Translations under genes and position numbers: made by a program | Source: Draconibacterium orientale | Lineage (GTDB): Bacteria > Bacteroidota > Bacteroidia > Bacteroidales > JAADGE01 | Reading direction: 5' to 3' | Assembly: GCA_020718265.1 (NCBI GenBank) | Contig: DYSM01000077.1 | Location: 1 to 10,909 of the forward strand | DNA length: 10,909 bases | The notes under the pieces: generated by a model | The model's database searches: none | Seen by the model: the letters and a program-made list of their open reading frames with translations, nothing else | What the model was told of the DNA's origin: nothing | Shown: positions 6,500 through 10,909 of the stretch, piece after piece | Layout: each line of letters opens with the position of its first letter | How positions within the stretch are numbered: the stretch's first letter is position 1

Positions 6500-7501
6500 T
6501 TATGGAACTTCAACTTTATTAAGGATTTCGGAAATAATCTCATCTTGTTTAACATTCTCAGCCTCAGCTTCATAACTTAATCCGATGCGGTGGCGCAAAA
6601 CATCGTGTGCTATGGCGCGAACGTCTTCCGGAAATACCGCGCCGCGTTGTTTGATGAATGCAAACGCCTTAGCCGCCAAAGCCAAATTGATGCTCGCACG
6701 CGGCGAACCGCCGAACGAAATCATATTTTTAAGTTTCGGCAAACCATACTCGTCCGGAAATCGCGTTGCAAAGACAATATCTACAATATACTTTTCAATT
6801 TTTGTATCAAGATAGATTTCTTTTACAATTTGCTTTGCACGACGAATATCTTCTTTGTCCAAAATTTTTTCGGCTTTTGGGAAACTTTTTGCAATATTTT
6901 GTCGGATAATGAGCTGTTCCTCATCGCGTTTCGGATAATTTACAATCACTTTCAACATAAAACGATCCACTTGCGCTTCGGGCAGCGGGTACGTGCCTTC
7001 TTGCTCAATCGGGTTTTGCGTTGCGAGAACCAAAAACGGGTCGTCGAGCTTGTAAGTTTCTGAGCCAATGGTTATTTGACGTTCTTGCATTGCCTCCAAA
7101 AGCGCACTTTGAACTTTGGCGGGCGAACGGTTTATTTCGTCGGCAAGAATGAAATTTGCGAAAATCGGACCTTTCTTTGCCACAAATTCTTCGCGTTTTT
7201 GGCTGTAAATCATCGTTCCGACAAGGTCGGCGGGCAGCAAATCGGGCGTAAATTGTATGCGACTGAAATCTGCATTAATAATTGTGGACAGCGTATTGAT
7301 AGCCAAAGTTTTAGCCAAACCCGGAACACCTTCCAAAAGCACGTGCCCGTCGGAAAGTAATCCGATTAAGAGGCTTTCCGTCAAATGTCTCTGACCGACA
7401 ATGACTTTGTTCATTTCCGCCTGAATGTTGCGAACAAAACTGCTTTCGCGTTCAATTTTTTCGTTCAACTCACGAATATTGATAGTTTGCGTGTTATCCA
7501 T
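6500..7501 (-). CDS. moxR: MoxR-family AAA+ ATPase
   Basis: The 333-residue product (from the chosen start) is a typical MoxR ATPase. It shows KVIVGQ, a Walker A site GVPGLAKT (about residues 58-65), the MoxR segment IQFTPDLLPADLVG, Walker B FILADEIN (about 117-124), then PAKVQSALLEAMQERQ, sensor 1 LATQNP and an EGTYPLPEAQVDRF block. A lid domain with GGSPRASINLALAAKAFA follows. It is cytoplasmic and should use ATP to remodel or load a partner, with the VWA proteins of this operon as adaptors. A GTG at 7537 would add 12 residues, but it overlaps the promoter -7 box and would lie ahead of the transcript start. The ATG at 7501, which gives MDNTQTINIRELNEKI, is therefore preferred. As first gene of the bat operon it probably sets the level of the whole unit. 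Confidence 0.94.
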   Translation of the reverse strand: MDNTQTINIRELNEKIERESSFVRNIQAEMNKVIVGQRHLTESLLIGLLSDGHVLLEGVPGLAKTLAINTLSTIINADFSRIQFTPDLLPADLVGTMIYSQKREEFVAKKGPIFANFILADEINRSPAKVQSALLEAMQERQITIGSETYKLDDPFLVLATQNPIEQEGTYPLPEAQVDRFMLKVIVNYPKRDEEQLIIRQNIAKSFPKAEKILDKEDIRRAKQIVKEIYLDTKIEKYIVDIVFATRFPDEYGLPKLKNMISFGGSPRASINLALAAKAFAFIKQRGAVFPEDVRAIAHDVLRHRIGLSYEAEAENVKQDEIISEILNKVEVP

Positions 7502-7536
7502 ATTTTCTATGTAACCGATTTTGATATTTACGGGCA

Positions 7537-7567
7537 CAAAAGTATGCTATTGCAAACGCTGTTCAAA
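7537..7567 (-). promoter_or_regulatory. Bacteroidota promoter for moxR and the bat operon
   Basis: On the minus strand TTTG (7564-7567) is followed by a 19-base spacer and TACTTTTG (7537-7544). This fits the Bacteroidota TTTG/TAnnTTTG consensus in both boxes and in spacing. Transcription should start at about 7530-7533, giving a leader of about 30 bases before the ATG at 7501. Confidence 0.75.
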
Positions 7568-7609
7568 ATATTTTTAAACTTTGTAAAATATTTTAACGTT
7601 TATTAAACG
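7565..7609. promoter_or_regulatory. Candidate operator region between divergent promoters
   Basis: The palindrome AAAATATTTT occurs at 7565-7574 and again at 7585-7594, exactly 20 bases apart, so both copies face the same side of the helix. The first overlaps the -33 box of the moxR promoter. A 13-base palindrome, CGTTTATTAAACG, follows at 7597-7609, close to the opposite promoter. The layout fits a repressor site shared by both genes, but AT-rich DNA makes chance matches easier. Confidence 0.4.
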
Positions 7610-7621
7610 AGTTTGATATTT

Positions 7622-7651
7622 TTTGAAGTTTAAGAAATATGTGTACCTTTG
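7622..7651 (+). promoter_or_regulatory. Bacteroidota promoter for the mntA-hepT pair
   Basis: TTTG (7622-7625) is followed by 18 bases and TACCTTTG (7644-7651), which matches TAnnTTTG exactly. Transcription should start near 7657, about 16 bases before the mntA start codon. Confidence 0.75.
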
Positions 7652-7672
7652 TATTGAAAAAGTTTTGGCAAA

Positions 7673-7987
7673 ATGGACTACTCAAAAAAAAATATACTCA
7701 ATATAATTTCTGAAAACAGCATAAAAATTCAGAATTTTGGTATAAAGCGCCTTGCCTTATTTGGTTCGTATGCACGCAACGAGCAGTCGCAAAGCAGCGA
7801 TTTGGATTTTATTGCAGATTTTTATAAAGGAAAAAAAACATATAGAAATTTTATCAGATTGTGTTATTTTTTAGAAGAACTGTTCGGAAAACGTGTTGAT
7901 TTACTTACTTTTGACAGTTTGCCTCAGGATAGAAATTTTACAGAAAATGTAAAAAATGATCTAATTCTTTTGATTGACAATAAATAA
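7673..7987 (+). CDS. mntA: MntA-type minimal nucleotidyltransferase antitoxin
   Basis: The 104-residue product is a minimal nucleotidyltransferase. The motif GSX10DXD is exact: G31-S32 in LFGSYARNE, ten residues, then D43-L-D45 in SSDLDF. A third acidic residue fits at D76 in KRVDLLTF. In studied pairs MntA attaches AMP groups to a tyrosine near the active site of the HepT toxin and so neutralises it; the intact motif suggests that this one is active. The hepT start follows its stop after one base, the usual order for this pair. A phylum-type promoter lies just upstream. The protein has no membrane segment and should act in the cytoplasm. The family name is firm, while membership of a working toxin-antitoxin system is inferred from the motifs and pairing. 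Confidence 0.88.
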   Translation: MDYSKKNILNIISENSIKIQNFGIKRLALFGSYARNEQSQSSDLDFIADFYKGKKTYRNFIRLCYFLEELFGKRVDLLTFDSLPQDRNFTENVKNDLILLIDNK

Positions 7988-7988
7988 A

Positions 7989-8333
7989 ATGAAACGTTAT
8001 CTTTTCGACTTTTTACATGACATTCTGCGTGAAATCAATTTTCTGTCCGAACAAACGACACAAATAAACTACGTAATTTTTGTTAAAAATGACGTTTTGA
8101 CTCGTGCTGCCGAACGAAGTTTGGAAATAATTGGTGAAGCTGTAAAAAATATTCCTGCGGAAGTTCGAGATGCATTTCCGATTATTGAATGGAAGGATTT
8201 TGCAGGATTACGAGATAAGTTAATCCACCATATTTATTTCGGTATAGACCATGAAATTGTTTGGTCTGTTATAGAATCTGAATTACCGCTCTTGAAAAAA
8301 AAACATAGAAATACTTTTGCAACAGCTATTTGA
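7989..8333 (+). CDS. hepT: HepT-type HEPN-domain toxin (DUF86)
   Basis: The 114-residue product is all-helical in appearance and matches the HepT/DUF86 family: MKRYLFDFLHDILREINFL, TRAAERSLEIIGEAVKNIP, then WKDFAGLRDKLIHH and FGIDHEIVW. HepT proteins are RNases that use the HEPN Arg-X(4-6)-His motif, and the nearby Tyr is the residue modified by MntA. Here the motif reads R75-DKLI-H80-H81-I-Y83, one residue longer than the usual RX4HXY, so the pair may be R75/H81 with Y83. The ATG at 7989 is chosen over an upstream in-frame TTG at 7974, which would overlap mntA and add five residues. The stop is TGA. It follows mntA after one base and should be co-transcribed and translated with it. Confidence 0.86.
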   Translation: MKRYLFDFLHDILREINFLSEQTTQINYVIFVKNDVLTRAAERSLEIIGEAVKNIPAEVRDAFPIIEWKDFAGLRDKLIHHIYFGIDHEIVWSVIESELPLLKKKHRNTFATAI

Positions 8334-8353
8334 TACAAAATAATTATTTAATA

Positions 8354-9382
8354 ATGACATACATAAAAGATTTCGACAAAGCAAAAATTCAAACATTACT
8401 ATCAGAAAATCAGAAAATTACAATTCTCGGACACCATAATCCGGACGGCGATGCGGTGAGCGGATGTACTGCGCTTTTTGAGGTTTTCCGTCAATTAAAT
8501 AAAGATGTTCAACTCGTAATGCCCTCAAAAATTTCGGAGGCAATCAAAAATATTCCGAACGTTGAACATATCGTGTTTCACGAAAAAGACAAAGAAAAAG
8601 CCGAGAAAATCTTTGCCGAAACTCAGGTGTTGTTTTGCATTGATTTTAACGCCTACAAACGTGCCGGCGATGTGCTTTCGCCGGTGTTGCAAGCATGTAA
8701 AGCCTTCAAAATCATGATTGACCATCATCCGCAACCCGAAATGTGTGCCGATATTATTATTTCCGATACGTCGGTTAGTTCAGCGTCGGAGCTTGTGTAT
8801 GAAGTGATTACCGAACTGGGATGGACAAATCATGTCAATCAAAAAGTTGCCGAATCGCTTTTTACAGGAATTATGACGGATACAAATAATTTCAGCGTAA
8901 ATTGCTCACGCGCACGTACGTTTGAAATTGCGGCGCATCTTTTGGCAAAAGGTATTGACAGAGAGCGCATTTACGAACAAGTTTTCAATAATTATACCGA
9001 AGGACGATTGCGCTTTACAGGCTATTTTTTGGACAAAAAAATGATAATCGACCACGATTTGAAAATTTCTGTTGCCACATTCAGCAAACGTGAGCAAGAC
9101 AACTACGGTTTCAAACACGGCGACCATGAAGGTTTGGTCAATATGCCGCTTTCGATTTCCGGTGTTGAAGTTTCGATACTTGCATTGGAACACGACGATT
9201 TTTTGAAACTCTCATTTCGTTCCAAAGGTGCTGTAGATGTGAACGTTTTTGCCCGAAAATTCTTTAACGGCGGAGGACATGTTCGCGCTGCAGGCGGAAA
9301 ATTGTACAAAGTAAAGCCTCATCCGGCAACACAATTTTTGATAGAAAAATTTGCTGAATACATCAAATCTGAAATAATCTAA
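8354..9382 (+). CDS. nrnA: NrnA-like DHH/DHHA1 phosphoesterase
   Basis: The 342-residue product is a DHH-family phosphoesterase of the NrnA type. Its motifs are complete: GHHNPDGDA (about residues 26-34), DFN with the metal-binding Asp at 97, DHH at 123-125, GIMTDTNNF at 172-180, and the DHHA1 glycine motif GGGHVRAAGG near 306-315. NrnA enzymes degrade very short RNAs and dephosphorylate pAp, using manganese in the cytoplasm. The chosen ATG at 8354 is 20 bases after the hepT stop; an in-frame TTG at 8330 overlapping hepT would add eight residues unlike the family start. No separate promoter box is visible in this gap, so it may also be transcribed from the mntA promoter, although it is a housekeeping enzyme. 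Length and motif order are normal. Confidence 0.92.
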   Translation: MTYIKDFDKAKIQTLLSENQKITILGHHNPDGDAVSGCTALFEVFRQLNKDVQLVMPSKISEAIKNIPNVEHIVFHEKDKEKAEKIFAETQVLFCIDFNAYKRAGDVLSPVLQACKAFKIMIDHHPQPEMCADIIISDTSVSSASELVYEVITELGWTNHVNQKVAESLFTGIMTDTNNFSVNCSRARTFEIAAHLLAKGIDRERIYEQVFNNYTEGRLRFTGYFLDKKMIIDHDLKISVATFSKREQDNYGFKHGDHEGLVNMPLSISGVEVSILALEHDDFLKLSFRSKGAVDVNVFARKFFNGGGHVRAAGGKLYKVKPHPATQFLIEKFAEYIKSEII

Positions 9383-9436
9383 TCAAAAAAAAATATCAAA
9401 TCGTCAAAAAAACTTGACTTTCATACAATAAAATAA

Positions 9437-9459
9437 GAACTTGGACAGCAACAAAGTTC
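9437..9459 (+). other. Possible leader hairpin before the zinc-ribbon gene
   Basis: GAACTT (9437-9442) can pair with AAGTTC (9454-9459) across an 11-base loop, 18 bases before the start codon at 9478. The stem is short and no T-run follows. The 95-base gap (9383-9477) is otherwise A-rich and shows no TAnnTTTG box. Confidence 0.25.
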
Positions 9460-9477
9460 CACCTAATCTATTTAGTC

Positions 9478-9879
9478 ATGGCATACAATTACAGTTGTCC
9501 AAGTTGTAAGGGACATATACTTGTAAATGAGTATATTACACTTTCAGTTACAAAGAAAAACGGCGAATGTGGTTTGGTTATGTTGTCGCCTGAACCCGGC
9601 AATTATCATATCATTACGCACGCGAATCTCGATTTCAAAAAAGGCGAAATTTTAGAAATCTTTTGCCCGATTTGTCATTACAATTTAATTTGCATTCCTG
9701 AAAAAAATCTGGCAAAAGTAATGCTCGAAGACGAAACCGGTGAATTGCTTACTATCTTATTTTCAGTGGTTTTTGGTGAGCACAAAACGTATAAACTCGA
9801 CCCAAAAAGCAAGAAAGTTGTAAAATTCGGAGAACATTCACACCGCTTCGATTTCGAGAATATGATGTTTTGTTTCTAA
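9478..9879 (+). CDS. Conserved Bacteroidota protein with paired CxxC zinc-ribbon motifs
   Basis: The 133-residue product has no assigned function that I recognise, though similar proteins seem common in Bacteroidota. Two zinc-ribbon knuckles are visible: CPSC at residues 7-10 and CPIC at 63-66, which should bind one zinc ion. Between them is a beta-rich segment with LSPEPGNYHIITH. The second half has LAKVMLEDETGELLTILFS, then GEHKTYKLD and a closing KVVKFGEHSHRFDF. Additional cysteines at 31, 72 and 132 are outside the knuckles. There is no signal peptide or membrane segment, so it should be cytoplasmic. The ATG at 9478 gives the expected start just before the first knuckle. The secreted protein gene begins 13 bases after its stop, which suggests a shared transcript. 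A role in nucleic-acid or protein binding is possible but not shown. Confidence 0.8.
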   Translation: MAYNYSCPSCKGHILVNEYITLSVTKKNGECGLVMLSPEPGNYHIITHANLDFKKGEILEIFCPICHYNLICIPEKNLAKVMLEDETGELLTILFSVVFGEHKTYKLDPKSKKVVKFGEHSHRFDFENMMFCF

Positions 9880-9891
9880 ATTATAAAATTG

Positions 9892-10797
9892 ATGAAAATA
9901 TCTGTAAGTTTCTATTTGCTAATATTTTACTCTACATTTCAAATCCATGCTCAAAGCATCGAAGGCGCGTGGAGCGGCATCATGAATCAGGAAGCCGGCG
10001 GCACGCGTGCCGATTATTTTTACAGTCTTACAATCCGGAAAGAAGGCAAAAACGTCTATTCAGGAACCAGTTACGTGCAATATTTAGACAAACCGGAGAT
10101 TTTCGGCGTCATGGAATTAAAAGCGATTTATGCAGACGGAAATTTTGTGTTCAAAGAATCACATATCGTTCAGCAACAGGAAGATATGGGCATGTATTGG
10201 TGCATCAAACAAGGTATTTTGGCATATTCGGAACGCGGCGATTCGGCGTATTTGAGCGGAAAATGGGAATCGTGGAATCCGACCTCGTGCTCGCCCGGAA
10301 CTGTGGTTTTACGAAAAGCGTTGCCAAAAAAACAGGCTGTTGTCAATCCGATTTCGGACGAACCCGAACCAAAAATCGAAGAAAAATCCGAGACTAAGCC
10401 TATTGTTTTGCCAAAAAAAGAAGAAACTGCAATAGTGTCCGAAATGAAAAAACGAACGCCGAAAGTTATTCAAACAGAGCCTATTACGGTATCAGAACGC
10501 GATTTTTATATCGAAATTTTCGATCACGGACACATTGACGGCGACACGATTTCGTTGTTTTTCAACGATAAACCGATTCTCGTCGATTTTGGTTTGGGTA
10601 AAGAACATCGTAGAATTGATTTAAAATATGACACCGCATTAGCTCAAAATAAATTGCTTCTACATGCTCACAATCTCGGAACAAGTCCGCCAAACAGCGC
10701 GGCAATCTTAATTTTTTCGGGCGATAAAGTTCAAAAGGTCAGCTTGTTATCAAATTTAAACGAATCCGGATTAATTCAAATTAAATATAAACCCTAA
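9892..10797 (+). CDS. Secreted two-domain protein of unknown function
   Basis: The 301-residue product begins with a signal peptide (MKISVSFYLLIFYSTFQIHA, residues 1-20), with no lipobox cysteine, so it should be periplasmic or secreted. Residues 21-143 look like a beta-barrel-type domain starting SIEGAWSGIMNQEAGG and ending GKWESWNPTSCSPGTVVLRK. C104 and C133 could form a disulfide. Residues 144-200 are a Lys/Glu/Pro-rich linker. Residues 201-301 form a second beta-rich domain with FDHGHIDGDTISLFFNDKPI, LLLHAHNLGTSPPNSAAILI and a final IQIKYKP, a domain I have seen at the C terminus of Bacteroidota envelope proteins. No catalytic motif was found. The ATG at 9892 is chosen over TTG at 9889. 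The gene follows the zinc-ribbon gene closely and ends at a hairpin terminator. Confidence 0.82.
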   Translation: MKISVSFYLLIFYSTFQIHAQSIEGAWSGIMNQEAGGTRADYFYSLTIRKEGKNVYSGTSYVQYLDKPEIFGVMELKAIYADGNFVFKESHIVQQQEDMGMYWCIKQGILAYSERGDSAYLSGKWESWNPTSCSPGTVVLRKALPKKQAVVNPISDEPEPKIEEKSETKPIVLPKKEETAIVSEMKKRTPKVIQTEPITVSERDFYIEIFDHGHIDGDTISLFFNDKPILVDFGLGKEHRRIDLKYDTALAQNKLLLHAHNLGTSPPNSAAILIFSGDKVQKVSLLSNLNESGLIQIKYKP

Positions 10798-10806
10798 TTT
10801 TGTGTG

Positions 10807-10837
10807 AAAAATCAGCTTGCTTTGCATCCTGATTTTT
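10807..10837. terminator. Hairpin terminator after the secreted protein gene
   Basis: AAAAATCAG (10807-10815) pairs perfectly with CTGATTTTT (10829-10837) across a 13-base loop that could add two G-C pairs. The stem lies 9 bases after the stop codon. The T-run forms the 3' arm of the stem, so it could work on either strand, but only genes on the plus strand flank it here. Confidence 0.7.
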
Positions 10838-10859
10838 GAACTCAAAAAAAGTAAATTTT

Positions 10860-10909
10860 ATGGATGACCAAAGTTCTCTCGACCGTTTCCGCACATGGAT
10901 GCGCACCTC
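10860..10909 (+). CDS. Start of a gene cut by the window edge, product unknown
   Basis: An ATG at 10860, 22 bases after the hairpin terminator, opens a frame that stays open to the window end and reads MDDQSSLDRFRTWMRT. Sixteen residues are too few to name a family. The position after a terminator and the start codon context make a real gene plausible; a -7 box was not seen in the short gap. Confidence 0.45.
   Translation, partial: MDDQSSLDRFRTWMRT

Noticed and set aside
7502..7537. GTG start at 7537 giving a 345-residue MoxR
   Set aside because: The GTG overlaps the promoter -7 box and precedes the expected transcript start; the ATG at 7501 gives the usual family N terminus.
7974..7988. 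TTG start for hepT, and the similar TTG starts at 8330 (nrnA) and 9889 (secreted protein)
   Set aside because: Each has a nearby in-frame ATG that fits the family start or the signal peptide better and avoids overlap with, or crowding of, the gene before.
9870..10397. A 175-residue open frame overlapping the secreted protein gene
   Set aside because: It is a shifted-frame shadow rich in Arg, His and Cys, while the other frame has a signal peptide and a known domain.

Overview
The window looks like a chromosomal segment of a Bacteroidota (Bacteroidetes) bacterium. The DNA is AT-rich and uses the standard code. It carries a bat (Bacteroides aerotolerance) gene cluster, promoters of the phylum type (TTTG, about 19 bases, TAnnTTTG) and several protein families that I know mainly from this phylum. 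No rRNA, tRNA, CRISPR array or insertion sequence was seen.

Region 1 (1-1263, plus strand). The 3' part of a TapB/DUF3108-like gene is interrupted by an in-frame TGA at 285-287. It ends at a clear intrinsic terminator, followed by a YigZ/IMPACT-family gene with its own -7 box.

Region 2 (1326-7501, minus strand). A six-gene bat operon reads from right to left: moxR (AAA+ ATPase), a DUF58 protein, a short BatD-like membrane protein, batA and batB (membrane-anchored von Willebrand A proteins), and batC (TPR protein). Large batD and batE genes are absent: the cluster ends at batC, facing the convergent yigZ gene. By analogy with MoxR/VWA systems, the ATPase and DUF58 protein act in the cytoplasm, while BatA, BatB, BatC and the BatD-like protein form an envelope complex. 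BatC carries an unusual block of thrombospondin-type-3-like calcium-binding repeats. Three of the gaps at or beside these genes hold degenerate tandem arrays with a strict 7- or 8-base period.

Region 3 (7537-7651). A compact divergent control region has a minus-strand promoter for moxR and a plus-strand promoter for a toxin-antitoxin pair. Two copies of the palindrome AAAATATTTT, 20 bases apart, and a 13-base palindrome lie between them.

Region 4 (7673-10909, plus strand). An MntA nucleotidyltransferase antitoxin and HepT (HEPN) toxin pair is followed closely by a DHH/DHHA1 NrnA-like phosphoesterase. Then come a zinc-ribbon protein of unknown function, a secreted two-domain protein, a hairpin terminator, and the first codons of a gene cut by the window edge.

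The best leads are the TSP3-bearing BatC, the trimmed bat operon, the phased intergenic arrays, the nonsense codon in the TapB-like gene, and the divergent moxR/mntA-hepT control region.
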